Shown here: positions 31,329-40,022 of the stretch, one piece after another
Position numbering within the stretch: position 1 is the first letter of the stretch
Layout: each line of letters begins with the position of its first letter
Assembly: GCA_028697015.1 (NCBI GenBank)
Contig: JAQVFW010000004.1
Span: 1 to 43,764, forward strand
Direction: 5' to 3'
DNA: 43,764 nt
From: Candidatus Paceibacterota bacterium
Lineage (GTDB): Bacteria > Patescibacteriota > Minisyncoccia > Minisyncoccales > GWA2-38-27
The notes under the pieces: model-generated
The model's database searches: none
What the model was told of the DNA's origin: nothing
Seen by the model: the letters and a program-made list of their open reading frames with translations, nothing else
Position numbers and translations under genes: made by a program

Positions 31329-32504
31329 TTATTCTTCTTCGTTTTCTTCTTCGTCTGATATAATTTCATCTCCGTCTTCAGATTTTACGTCTATTTTCCA
31401 TCCGGTAAGCTTTGCGGCAAGGCGGACATTTTGTCCGTCTTTGCCGATAGCAAGAGAAAGCTGGTCCTCTGGAACAATGCAAAGAGCTTTGTTTTTAGGC
31501 ATTACTTTAATCTGGCTTATCTTCGCCGGAGAAATGGCGTTTTCAATGAATTTTTCCGGTTTGTCTGAATATTCAATTACGTCTATTTTTTCACCTCCAA
31601 GCTCGCTTATTACAGCCATAACTCTTGAACCTCTTTGTCCGACAGTGCTTCCTATTGGGTCAATTCCTTTGGCTTTTGATTCTACTGCTATCTTTGAACG
31701 AGAACCCGGTTCTCTGCTTATTGCCTTAATGACTACAGTTCCTTGGGCTATTTCCGGAACTTCAATTTCAAAAAGCTTTGAAACCATTTTGGGATGTGCC
31801 CTTGAAAGAACGACAACAGGCCCTTTTGGGGTCTCATCGGTTTTTAAAACATATACCTTAAGGCGCTGGTTTGGCTTGTAAAATTCTCCGTAAACTTGTT
31901 CTTCTTTCGGAAGAATTCCAAGTGTTTTTCCTATATCGACATAGATATTCTTTCCTTCTATTCTTTGTATAACGCCCGATATTATCTCACCCTCTTTGTC
32001 TTTATATTCGCTCAAAATCGTGCTTCTTTCAGCTTCTCTTATTTTTTGAAGAATAACTTGCTTTGCTGTTTGGGCGGCAATTCTGCCAAAAGATTCTTTC
32101 TCTTCAAGGGGAATTTTAAGCTCGTCTCCCGGTTTTAGTTTTTTGTCGATTTTTTTTGCTTCGTCAATCATTATATGGCGCTCAGGATTGAATCTTATTT
32201 TTTTTTCTTCTTCTTCCGGTTTTTTGCCCTTCTCCGCTTCTTCTTGAGAAAAATTGTCTTTTAGCGCTTCAAGCTCTTCCTCGGAATAAATCATATCCTC
32301 GGAGAGAACATTTTTTATTTGCCAAAAAGAAGCCCGGCCGGTTGCTTTATCCAGCTTTGCTTTTATAATCTGGGCTTTTCCGGCATATTCTTTTTTATAT
32401 GCCGCGGCTATGGCCGTCTCAATACTTTCTATTACGCTTTCCTCTGGTATTCCTTTTTCTTCCGATATTTGGGTGATTGCCGATGTGAAATTTTTTAAGT
32501 CCAT
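31329..32504 (-). CDS. nusA: transcription termination/antitermination factor NusA
   Basis: The 391-residue protein has the N-terminal RNA polymerase-binding domain, an S1 domain (about 170-235; EGEIISGVIQRIEGKNIYVD) and two KH domains with GSTVGQRGSRV and LAIGKDGQNVRLAAKL. A short acidic tail (DEEENEEE) replaces the extra C-terminal repeats of proteobacterial NusA. An insert in the N-terminal domain carries a Lys/Glu-rich stretch (about 85-110). It controls pausing and termination by RNA polymerase. Confidence 0.94.
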   Translation of the reverse strand: MDLKNFTSAITQISEEKGIPEESVIESIETAIAAAYKKEYAGKAQIIKAKLDKATGRASFWQIKNVLSEDMIYSEEELEALKDNFSQEEAEKGKKPEEEEKKIRFNPERHIMIDEAKKIDKKLKPGDELKIPLEEKESFGRIAAQTAKQVILQKIREAERSTILSEYKDKEGEIISGVIQRIEGKNIYVDIGKTLGILPKEEQVYGEFYKPNQRLKVYVLKTDETPKGPVVVLSRAHPKMVSKLFEIEVPEIAQGTVVIKAISREPGSRSKIAVESKAKGIDPIGSTVGQRGSRVMAVISELGGEKIDVIEYSDKPEKFIENAISPAKISQIKVMPKNKALCIVPEDQLSLAIGKDGQNVRLAAKLTGWKIDVKSEDGDEIISDEEENEEE

Positions 32505-32705
32505 ATTTTTTTAATTAAAATGCCCGTTTTTCTTGAACGGACAGCATCTTCATTTTATATTAAGGAAAAACTTTTGTCAAATTTTTAAACTCCCTCTTGC
32601 TTTAGAAAAACAATGTATTATAATAAACGGTGTGCTGATGTTTGACTTAAAAAGCCACTTGCCTTATTTTTTAAATAAGATAAAATAAAAAAAAGAAATA
32701 AATCT

Positions 32706-33074
32706 ATGGACAAGAAAATTTTAATAGTTGAGGATGATAAGTTCCTAAGGGAGCTTATATCCCAGAAACTTTCCAAAGAAGGATATGAGATCGTTGAAGC
32801 TGCTGACGGAGAAGAAGGGGTAAAGAAGGCGAAAGAAGAAAAGCCTTCTCTTGTTCTCCTTGATTTGATTCTTCCGGGAATTGACGGCTTTGATGTTTTA
32901 GAGCGATTGAAAGAAGATTCTGCTCTTGAAGGAATTCCTGTTATAATCATTTCAAATCTTGGCCAAAGGGAAGATATTGAAAGAGGACTGAAAATGGGAG
33001 CTGTTGATTTTTTGGTCAAAGCGCACCATACGCCGCTTGAGATAATCGAAAAAATAAAGGAATTTTTGAAATAA
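32706..33074 (+). CDS. stand-alone response regulator receiver (CheY-like)
   Basis: The 122-residue protein is a single receiver domain: acidic pair in VEDD (about 9-11), phospho-accepting Asp53 (LLDLILPGIDG), Ser83 in IISNLG and Lys105 in DFLVKAHH. It has no output domain, so it should act through protein contacts. No kinase is adjacent. A possible promoter (TTGACT at 32642-32647) and a downstream terminator make it monocistronic. Confidence 0.93.
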   Translation: MDKKILIVEDDKFLRELISQKLSKEGYEIVEAADGEEGVKKAKEEKPSLVLLDLILPGIDGFDVLERLKEDSALEGIPVIIISNLGQREDIERGLKMGAVDFLVKAHHTPLEIIEKIKEFLK

Positions 33075-33114
33075 AGCAACCTTTGTTTAAAGTTGAATTA
33101 ATAAACAAAAATTT

Positions 33115-33146
33115 GGAGGCGCTTTGCTGTCGCCTCTTATTTTTTA
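33115..33146 (+). terminator. terminator after the response regulator gene
   Basis: GAGGCG (33116-33121) pairs with CGCCTC (33131-33136) over a 9-nt loop, followed by TTATTTTTT. Confidence 0.8.
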
Positions 33147-33164
33147 ACCTTTTTTGCTAAAAAA

Positions 33165-34019
33165 ATGCCTGAATTGCCCGAAGTTGAAACAATAGTCCTT
33201 GATCTTAAGGAAAAAATAATCGGAAAAACGATTAAAGATGTTTGGACGGATACTCCTAATATAATAAAAAAGCCCAAAAACTTTTCTCTTTTTAAAAAAG
33301 AAATTATTGGGAGGCGGATTGAAAAAATATTCAGAAAAGGAAAAAATATCGTTTTTGTCCTGTCGGGAAATTATTTTCTCTTAACTCATTTAAAAATGAC
33401 CGGGCATTTTCTTTTTGGAAAATGGACATTTAATGAAAAAAGATGGGTTTCTCAGAAAGAGGGCCCTTTGAATGACCCGATGAATCTTTTTATAAGAGTA
33501 GTTTTCTTCTTTGAAGACGGATTTATGCTTTCTCTTTCTGATCTTAGAAAATTTGCCAAAATGGAATTATCCAAAGAAGAGCCGGATTTTCGCCTTTTAG
33601 GGCCTGATATTTTTGAAATTTCTTTTGATAATTTTTTTGAAAAGATTAAGAATCAAAAAGGAAAGATAAAGCAGGTTTTAATGAATCAAGAACTGGTTTC
33701 CGGAATAGGCAATATATATGCCGATGAAATCCTTTGGAAATCAAAAATACATCCTTTTAAAAAAGCAGATTCTTTAAGTAAAGAGGAAATAAAACTTATT
33801 TTCAAATTCTCGCAAGAAATTCTTAAATTATCATTGAAATTGAAAGGCGACAGCATGAGTGATTATCGGAGAGTTGACGGAAGCAAGGGAGAATTCCAAA
33901 AAGAGCATAAAGTATACAGAAGAACCGGAAAAAACTGTTTTGCTTGCAAAGAAAAAATAGAAAGGATAAAAATAGGAGGGAGGAGCGCTCATTTTTGCCC
34001 AAATTGCCAAATATTATGA
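33165..34019 (+). CDS. mutM: formamidopyrimidine-DNA glycosylase
   Basis: The 284-residue protein removes oxidised purines such as 8-oxoguanine. The mature N-terminus PELPEVE carries the catalytic Pro2 and Glu3, the helix-two-turn-helix region has QVLMNQELVSGIGNIYADE (about 167-185), and a C-terminal zinc finger CFACKEK…HFCPNC has its four cysteines. All key parts are present. The stop overlaps the holA start as ATGA. Confidence 0.95.
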   Translation: MPELPEVETIVLDLKEKIIGKTIKDVWTDTPNIIKKPKNFSLFKKEIIGRRIEKIFRKGKNIVFVLSGNYFLLTHLKMTGHFLFGKWTFNEKRWVSQKEGPLNDPMNLFIRVVFFFEDGFMLSLSDLRKFAKMELSKEEPDFRLLGPDIFEISFDNFFEKIKNQKGKIKQVLMNQELVSGIGNIYADEILWKSKIHPFKKADSLSKEEIKLIFKFSQEILKLSLKLKGDSMSDYRRVDGSKGEFQKEHKVYRRTGKNCFACKEKIERIKIGGRSAHFCPNCQIL

Positions 34020-34945
34020 TTATTTTTCTTTACGGAAAAGATACTTATAGAATAAGGGAAAAGACAAGAGAGATTATTTCCCGTTATGGCGAAAAACATA
34101 AAAGCGGCGTTAATTTAAGGCGCTTTGATTGTCTTAGGGATAATTTTTCAATGAAAGAAATTGCCGTTCAATCTTCTCAAAAGTCAATATTTGAAGAAAA
34201 AAAGCTTTATCTTCTTTCTGGCGTTTTCTCAAAAAAAGACGAATTTTTAGAAGAAATAGACAGTTTTGTTTCTTCTGAAAATATATTTTTACTTTCAGAA
34301 GAAGAAGTGGATGAAAAAGAGAAGACCTTTAAGATATTGAAAGAAAAATCTTCCTTGCAGAAATTTGATTTTTTAAGCGGGGCAAATCTTAAAAAATGGA
34401 TTAAAAAGGAATTTGAAAAATACGGAAAGACGATAGATGAAAAAGCTCTTTTTCTTTTTGCATCTTCCGTTAAAGGGGATCTGTGGAAAGCGAGCAATGA
34501 AATCATTAAAATTTCCTGTTTTTCGGAAAAGAAAGAGATAACGGAAGAAGACATAAAAAAGTTAACTTGCTTTGATATTAAAAGCGAGATTTTTAAGACA
34601 ATTGACGCTATAGCTGAAAAAAAGAAAAAAGAGGCGATAGGGCATATTCGATCTCATATTGAAAAAGGAGAAAATCCTCTTTATCTTTTAACTATGATTA
34701 TTTACCAATTCAGAAATATTTTAACTGTTAAAGACCTTCTTGAAAGAGGAGAAGATTACAGTAGTATTCTTAAAAAGACAAAAATGCATCCTTTCGTCTT
34801 TAGAAAAACCTATAATCAATCTTTAAAATTTACTTTGCCGGAACTAAAAGAGATTTATAAATATTTAACAAAAGCCGACCTGGATATTAAAACAGGTAAA
34901 AATCAAAAGGAATTGTCTTTAGAGCTTTTAATTGCCGCTCTCTAG
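34016..34945 (+). CDS. holA: DNA polymerase III subunit delta
   Basis: I start it at ATG 34016, whose ATGA overlaps the mutM stop; this gives 309 residues beginning MIIFLYGKDTYRIREKTREI. The N-terminal LYGKDTY segment, the helical middle and the C-terminal region with NPLYLLTMIIYQFRNIL match HolA, which opens the sliding clamp in the clamp loader. The 3' end overlaps rpsT tail to tail by 18 bp. Confidence 0.9.
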   Translation: MIIFLYGKDTYRIREKTREIISRYGEKHKSGVNLRRFDCLRDNFSMKEIAVQSSQKSIFEEKKLYLLSGVFSKKDEFLEEIDSFVSSENIFLLSEEEVDEKEKTFKILKEKSSLQKFDFLSGANLKKWIKKEFEKYGKTIDEKALFLFASSVKGDLWKASNEIIKISCFSEKKEITEEDIKKLTCFDIKSEIFKTIDAIAEKKKKEAIGHIRSHIEKGENPLYLLTMIIYQFRNILTVKDLLERGEDYSSILKKTKMHPFVFRKTYNQSLKFTLPELKEIYKYLTKADLDIKTGKNQKELSLELLIAAL

Positions 34946-35200
34946 CTTTTGGATTGCCTTGGTAAGCCGTGACTTTTTTCTTGAAGCGTTTTTTTTCTTT
35001 ATTACTCCCTTTTTTGCCGCCTTATCCAGGGCCTTGTAAATTTCGGGAATCATTTTTTTTGCTTCTTCTTTCTCTTTCTTTCCAATCAATAAATTGACTT
35101 TTTTAACAAGTCCTCGGCTTTTTTTGATTGAATTTCTGTTTTCAATCCTCCTTTTTTTATTTTGTAAAAGCGCCTTTTGCGCAGATTTTGTTGTTGGCAT
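34928..35200 (-). CDS. rpsT: 30S ribosomal protein S20
   Basis: From ATG 35200 (MPTTKSAQKALLQNKKRR) the protein has 90 residues, nearly all helical and strongly basic, as usual for S20, a primary 16S rRNA-binding protein. An upstream ATG at 35218 would add MLAYKI, which is unlike S20. A perfect 14-bp palindrome, ATATGCTAGCATAT (35207-35220), lies just upstream of the chosen start and could be an operator or leader structure. Confidence 0.93.
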   Translation of the reverse strand: MPTTKSAQKALLQNKKRRIENRNSIKKSRGLVKKVNLLIGKKEKEEAKKMIPEIYKALDKAAKKGVIKKKNASRKKSRLTKAIQKLESGN

Positions 35201-35316
35201 GATTTTATATGCTAGCATATAAAAGCCAAACTTGTCAAAGGAGTTTTCCTGTTATATCATCAAAACAAGCTCTTTTTACTTTGGTTAACAGCTCTTTTTA
35301 AACAGAAGGAGAAAAG

Positions 35317-36825
35317 ATGAAAACTCAAAAGCTTTTTAGAATCATTATTCCTTCTTTTCCGGAGGTAAATATTTATTCTCGGGCCGCTCGTTTTACAACG
35401 GCTCTTGGGCCTATTATGGTTGCAACTGCCGCCAATCTTACCACAAATTGGCAAGTTGAAGTTATTGATGAAAATAATTACCGCGGTCATCGTTTTTTAG
35501 GCCTTCCGGACCATTCTTTTCTTCAAAAAGAAAGGCCTGCAAGCGCGGTAGGATTTTATTGCGGACTTACAAGCACGATTGAGAGGGTTTGGGAGCTTGC
35601 CAAATTTTATCGCAATCAGGGGGCTTTTACCGTAGCCGGCGGCTGGCACGCTTTTAACTTTCCAAAAGAACAGCTTGAACATGATATTCATGTTGTGGTT
35701 CACGGAGAAGGAGAAGGAGCGATTGGAAAAATTTTAGATGTTTTTTCAGGAAGGGAAGTTTCCCTTTTTGAAATTCCCGGAATTTCTTTTCTGGATAAAA
35801 AACATCCTGTCATTGCAAAAGGACGCTTGGAATTTCCGAATTTAGACAATCTTCCTTTTCCCGACTTTGGCCTGCTAAAGTATGCCAAGGTAAAAATTTA
35901 TCCGATAGGGAGAATAAGGGGCTGTTCTAAACTCTGCGAATTCTGCAGCGTCAGGGGAAAATCCCGCTGGCAGAGTCCTGAATATTTGTTTAATTTGGTC
36001 AGCTTGCTGAATTCAGCAAGAGGAGCTAAAAAGTTCTTTCTTGTTGATGATAGAATGGAGGAGGATTTTGAAGGGACTTTTCGCTTTTTTGAAATGGTTA
36101 GGGAAAAATTTAACAATTCTCTAAGAATTAATGTTCAAACGCGGCTTGAAACCGCAAAAAAGCCGGAATTTCTAGAGCTAATGAAAGAAGCTGGGGTTTC
36201 CAGCGTTTTTGTTGGCTATGAGTCCCCTGAAACGGAGGACTTGAAAGCCATGAAAAAGGGATATTCTTCTTCAAAAATGGTTGAATGGACGAAGATTCTT
36301 CGAAAATATTTTTGGGTGCATGGCATGTTTATTTTCGGGTATCCTAAAAAAGGCGGCAACAAATCCCCAAAAAACGGAAAAGAGAGGGCTAAAATATTTT
36401 CCCGTTTTATTAGGAAGGCCGGACTTGATAGCGTTCAAGTCCTTCATCCTATTCCCCTTCCGGGAACGGAATTAAGAGCGCGGCTTGAAGAAGAAGGAAG
36501 GATTTTTCCTCTTAGTGTGGTTCCTTGGAAAAAATATGACGGGAATACAGCTTGTTTTATTCCTGATGATATGACCGTCAGGGAATTTCAAGAGCTTCCT
36601 ATAAGGATAATGAGGGGATTTTATGGATTTTCAAGCTTTTTCCGCCTCTGTCTGAGAACGGTTCTTTTTCCTTTTGACTATTTTCTGAGAGGATGGTCTG
36701 TTTGGCACAGTGCCTGGAAAAGGGACTTTGTTCGCTATTTCGGGCATCGGCTTGTCGTTGCCTGGCAAAAGAAGCAAAAAGAGGAAAGGTTTGTGGAAAA
36801 ATTGGAAGATTATTTGAAAAAATAA
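35317..36825 (+). CDS. B12-binding-domain radical SAM protein (host type)
   Basis: The 502-residue protein has an N-terminal B12-binding-like domain (about 10-145, with AVGFYCGLTSTIERVWELA and VAGGWHAFNFP) and a radical SAM core with cluster cysteines C203, C207 and C210 (CSKLCEFC). A C-terminal basic region (about 420-502) follows. It belongs to the same broad class as the cargo protein at 15967 but has host-like base composition, and the two are not close copies. Substrate unknown; relatives act on lipids, cofactors and hopanoids. It is monocistronic with a strong terminator. An AGAAGGAGA-like site precedes the ATG. Confidence 0.85.
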   Translation: MKTQKLFRIIIPSFPEVNIYSRAARFTTALGPIMVATAANLTTNWQVEVIDENNYRGHRFLGLPDHSFLQKERPASAVGFYCGLTSTIERVWELAKFYRNQGAFTVAGGWHAFNFPKEQLEHDIHVVVHGEGEGAIGKILDVFSGREVSLFEIPGISFLDKKHPVIAKGRLEFPNLDNLPFPDFGLLKYAKVKIYPIGRIRGCSKLCEFCSVRGKSRWQSPEYLFNLVSLLNSARGAKKFFLVDDRMEEDFEGTFRFFEMVREKFNNSLRINVQTRLETAKKPEFLELMKEAGVSSVFVGYESPETEDLKAMKKGYSSSKMVEWTKILRKYFWVHGMFIFGYPKKGGNKSPKNGKERAKIFSRFIRKAGLDSVQVLHPIPLPGTELRARLEEEGRIFPLSVVPWKKYDGNTACFIPDDMTVREFQELPIRIMRGFYGFSSFFRLCLRTVLFPFDYFLRGWSVWHSAWKRDFVRYFGHRLVVAWQKKQKEERFVEKLEDYLKK

Positions 36826-36840
36826 TGCTCTTTTGAAATA

Positions 36841-36873
36841 GGAGCGCAAAAGAAAACTTGCGCTCCCTTTATT
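36841..36873 (+). terminator. terminator after the radical SAM gene
   Basis: GGAGCGCAA (36841-36849) pairs with TTGCGCTCC (36858-36866), followed by CTTTATTT. Confidence 0.8.
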
Positions 36874-36890
36874 TAATGAAGAAAGAGGGT

Positions 36891-36896
36891 TATAAT
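36891..36896 (+). promoter_or_regulatory. -10 element of ruvA, leaderless type
   Basis: A perfect TATAAT ends 6 bp before the ruvA ATG at 36903, so transcription would begin at the start codon. No good -35 element is visible. Confidence 0.5.
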
Positions 36897-36902
36897 AAAA
36901 AT

Positions 36903-37466
36903 ATGATATCTTATCTTGAAGGAAAAATTATCTTAAAAAAGGAGAAGTACGTTGTTCTTTTTTCAAACGGAATCGGGTATAAGATTTTTTTATCCCAAAA
37001 AAATATTTTAAAAATAAAAGAAAACGAAAAAATATCTTTTTTTTCTTTTTTGGAGGTGAAAGAAAACGCCCTTAACTTGTATGGTTTTTTAAATTCAGAA
37101 GAGCTTGAGTTTTTTGAAACTGTAGAAAAAATAAGGGGGGTGGGGCCGAAGGCCGCCCTTGAAATATCTTCAATAGGAACTTTGAAATCTTTAAAAGAAA
37201 GAATATTAAAGCAAGACGAAGGACTTCTCTATGGAATTTCCGGAATCGGAAAGAAGAAAGCGATGGCTATTCTTTTTGAACTTGGAGAGAAAATAAAAAA
37301 AGGAGCTTCCCATAATAAAGGAGATGTTGTTCTTGAGTCACTGGTTAATCTTGGTTTTTCGCGCCAAAAGGCAAGGGAAACTATTTCGGAAATTGATTTT
37401 GAAGGGAAAACCGTTGAAGAGAAAATCAAAATCGCCCTGAAGGTCTTGGCAGAGAAAGGATTGTAA
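36903..37466 (+). CDS. ruvA: Holliday junction branch migration protein RuvA
   Basis: From ATG 36903 (MISYLEGKI) the protein has 187 residues. RuvA tetramers bind Holliday junctions and load RuvB. An N-terminal OB fold (1-63), the helix-hairpin-helix pair with IRGVGPKAALEIS (about 78-90) and GISGIGKKKAMAIL, and a C-terminal three-helix domain (about 140-187, LVNLGFSRQKARE) are all present. The next gene starts 5 bp later. Confidence 0.94.
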   Translation: MISYLEGKIILKKEKYVVLFSNGIGYKIFLSQKNILKIKENEKISFFSFLEVKENALNLYGFLNSEELEFFETVEKIRGVGPKAALEISSIGTLKSLKERILKQDEGLLYGISGIGKKKAMAILFELGEKIKKGASHNKGDVVLESLVNLGFSRQKARETISEIDFEGKTVEEKIKIALKVLAEKGL

Positions 37467-37471
37467 AAACT

Positions 37472-38698
37472 ATGTTAATTAATTTTTTAAAAGATATCTA
37501 TCATTTTTCATTGGCTTTTTTAGGAGCTTTGATATACCGCTTCCCTTCAAAAAAAATAAAAGTTATAGGGGTAACGGGGACAAAAGGAAAAACAACGACA
37601 ACCAATTTTATTTTCGCCATTTTAAAAGAGGCGGAATATAATGTTGCCCTTTCTTCTTCTTCTATATTCAAAATAAAAGAAAAAGAGTGGAAAAACCGCC
37701 TTAAAATGACAATGCCCGGCCGTTTTAAGCTTCAAAAACTTTTAAGACAGGCAGTAAGGGAAAACTGCGATTACTTTGTTCTTGAAGTAACGTCAGAAGG
37801 TATAAAGCAGTATCGCCATCTTTTTATTGATTTTGATGTTGCCGTTTTTACGAATCTTTCTTTGGAGCATATTGAATCGCACGGAAGCTTTGAAAATTAC
37901 CGCGATGCAAAATTGAAGCTTTTTAAAAAAACAAAAAAAACCCATGTAATAAACGGAGATGATGAAAATGCTTCTTTTTTCGTTAAAATTCCTTCTGAAA
38001 AGAAAATTATTCTCGGTAAAAATAAAATAGAGGCAGAAGAAATAAAAGAAACGGAAAAAGGAATTGATTTTAAGATAAAAGGAGTGGAATTTAATTTGCC
38101 GGTTCTTGGAAGATTCAATGCATATAATGCTCTTTTAGCTTCCATGACGGCTCTTTCAGAAGGCGTTTCGCTTGAAATATCAAGCAGGGCCTTAAAAAAG
38201 GTTTTTATTGAAGGAAGAATGGAAATTGTTTCTAGAAATCCTCTTGTGATTGTTGATTATGCTCATACTCCCGTATCTCTTGAAGCGGTCTATAAAACTC
38301 TTTTTAATATCAAAAAAGGAAAAATGATTTGCGTTTTGGGCTCTTGCGGAGGAGGAAGGGATAAATGGAAAAGGCCTGTTTTTGGGAAAATTGCCCTCTC
38401 TTATTGCGATGAGATTATAATCACAAACGAAGACCCTTATGATGAAGATCCTTTGAAGATAATAGAGGAAGTGGCAAAAAGTACAGAAGGAAAAGGGCAA
38501 AAGATATTGGATAGAAAAGAGGCCATTTCAAAAGCAATGTCTTCTGCAAATTCAAATGATATTGTTGTTATTACAGGCAAGGGTTCTGAAGTTTGGATGT
38601 GTATTTCAAACGGAAGGAAAATTCCTTGGGACGACAGGAAGATAGCAAAAGAGGAACTTTTGAAACTGAAAAAGAATTCCGATAAAAAATCTTTTTGA
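37472..38698 (+). CDS. MurE-like Mur ligase
   Basis: The 408-residue protein has the Mur ligase layout: the ATP-binding GTKGKTTT (about 36-43), the central domain with TNLSLEHIESHGS and a C-terminal domain with VDYAHTPVSLE, LGSCGGGRDKWKR and NEDPYDEDP. These C-terminal motifs are MurE-like (UDP-MurNAc-tripeptide synthesis). The N-terminal UDP-binding domain of true MurE is mostly missing (about 30 residues instead of about 90). The amino acid specificity motif is not the DNPR of diaminopimelate enzymes. The substrate may therefore differ from classical MurE. Confidence 0.82.
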   Translation: MLINFLKDIYHFSLAFLGALIYRFPSKKIKVIGVTGTKGKTTTTNFIFAILKEAEYNVALSSSSIFKIKEKEWKNRLKMTMPGRFKLQKLLRQAVRENCDYFVLEVTSEGIKQYRHLFIDFDVAVFTNLSLEHIESHGSFENYRDAKLKLFKKTKKTHVINGDDENASFFVKIPSEKKIILGKNKIEAEEIKETEKGIDFKIKGVEFNLPVLGRFNAYNALLASMTALSEGVSLEISSRALKKVFIEGRMEIVSRNPLVIVDYAHTPVSLEAVYKTLFNIKKGKMICVLGSCGGGRDKWKRPVFGKIALSYCDEIIITNEDPYDEDPLKIIEEVAKSTEGKGQKILDRKEAISKAMSSANSNDIVVITGKGSEVWMCISNGRKIPWDDRKIAKEELLKLKKNSDKKSF

Positions 38699-38778
38699 AG
38701 AAAATATTATTTCTTGCCTTTCTGCCTTGTTTTTGTTTTAATATTTAAATAGTAAAAATCGTTAATATTTTTAAATTT

Positions 38779-38955
38779 ATGGATAAAAAGAAAAGATTGT
38801 CAAAATCGTTAAGAAAGCACATAAGAGCAAAAAAGGCGAGAATAAGAAAGGAAGTTCTTGATTTTTCGATGCAGAAAAAGTTAATTGAAGAATTGTATAA
38901 AAATTTAAATTTGTCTGCCTTTTTTTCAAAAGAAAAGGCAAAAGCCAATAAATAA
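38779..38955 (+). CDS. 58-residue basic protein of unknown function
   Basis: ATG 38779 to TAA 38953-38955 encodes 58 residues, very rich in Lys and Arg at the start (MDKKKRLSKSLRKHIRAKKA) and predicted helical. Only one base separates its stop from the ATG of the NIF3-like gene, which suggests an operon with coupled translation and supports it as a real gene. I recognise no family; nucleic acid or ribosome binding would fit the charge but is inference. Confidence 0.6.
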   Translation: MDKKKRLSKSLRKHIRAKKARIRKEVLDFSMQKKLIEELYKNLNLSAFFSKEKAKANK

Positions 38956-38956
38956 A

Positions 38957-39901
38957 ATGAAAATAAAAGAAATATACAATCTTGCTCTTCAAATGGGAAT
39001 TGACGCTGATTTCAGGGAAAATTCCTCAATTGAAAAAAATCTTAAAAGAAAGAAGGAAAAATTTGAGAAACTGAGTGAAAAAGAAAAAGAGGGTTTTGAC
39101 CTTGATTCTTTAAGCAATCCTTATTCCGACTCTTTAATACTTCATGTTGCAAACGATAAAGATATAAAGAAAGTTCTTGTCGGAATAGACGTTGAACCGG
39201 CTGAAATCCTTCTTGCCAAGGAACTTAATAATGTTGATTTGATAATTTCTCATCATCCTTTGGGCAAGGGACTTGCCAATTTAGCCGATGTAATGGAATT
39301 GCAGTGTGATGTTCTTAATCAATACGGCCTTCCTATAAACATTGCCGAAAAGTTGATGAGAGAAAGAATAAGCGAAGTTGCAAGAGGAGTAAACAAGGTT
39401 AATCACCAAAGAACGGTTAATGCAGCGGAATTATTGGGCTTTAATATTATGTGTCTTCATACTCCTTGCGATAATCTGGCTGCAAAGTTTTTGAAAGAAA
39501 AAATAGAAAAAGACAGTCCGGAAAGAATAGAGGATTTGATGGATTCTTTAAATGAGATACAGGAATACAAAGAGGCGTCAAAAATAGGAGTCGGGCCTAA
39601 AGTTTTTGTCGGCTCTTTAGAGAATCGCTGCGGGAAAATAGCTCTTACTGAAATTACGGGAGGGACGGAAGGTTCTCCCAAACTCTATGAAAAAATGGCT
39701 CAAGTCGGGATAGGAACGGTAGTGGGAATGCATATTTCAGAAGAACATAAAAGAGAAGCTGAAAATGCAAACATCAATGTTGTCATTGCCGGGCATATTT
39801 CTTCTGACTCAATAGGCGTTAATCTTTTCTTGGACGAACTTGAGAAAAGGGGAATTGAGATTGTTCCCTGCTCGGGGGTTATAAGGGTATCAAGGGTTTA
39901 G
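38957..39901 (+). CDS. NIF3-like (DUF34) metal-binding protein
   Basis: The 314-residue protein has the NIF3/YbgI family features: a metal-binding LIISHHPLG (His99/His100), HTPCDN in the middle, and a C-terminal GMHISEEHKREAEN and GHISSDSIG. The family forms hexamers with a di-metal site; its role is debated (GTP cyclohydrolase type 1-like annotation is common but poorly supported). It follows the 58-residue gene with a 1-bp gap. Confidence 0.82.
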   Translation: MKIKEIYNLALQMGIDADFRENSSIEKNLKRKKEKFEKLSEKEKEGFDLDSLSNPYSDSLILHVANDKDIKKVLVGIDVEPAEILLAKELNNVDLIISHHPLGKGLANLADVMELQCDVLNQYGLPINIAEKLMRERISEVARGVNKVNHQRTVNAAELLGFNIMCLHTPCDNLAAKFLKEKIEKDSPERIEDLMDSLNEIQEYKEASKIGVGPKVFVGSLENRCGKIALTEITGGTEGSPKLYEKMAQVGIGTVVGMHISEEHKREAENANINVVIAGHISSDSIGVNLFLDELEKRGIEIVPCSGVIRVSRV

Positions 39902-40022
39902 CTGATGACTATTCTACTTTAAAAAGTACCGTTGAGTTAAATAATGGGCTTGGATTTTAAAAATATACTAAAGCTGATTTTCGTATTCTTTATTTTTATA
40001 TAAATAGAATAAGAGAGTATTA

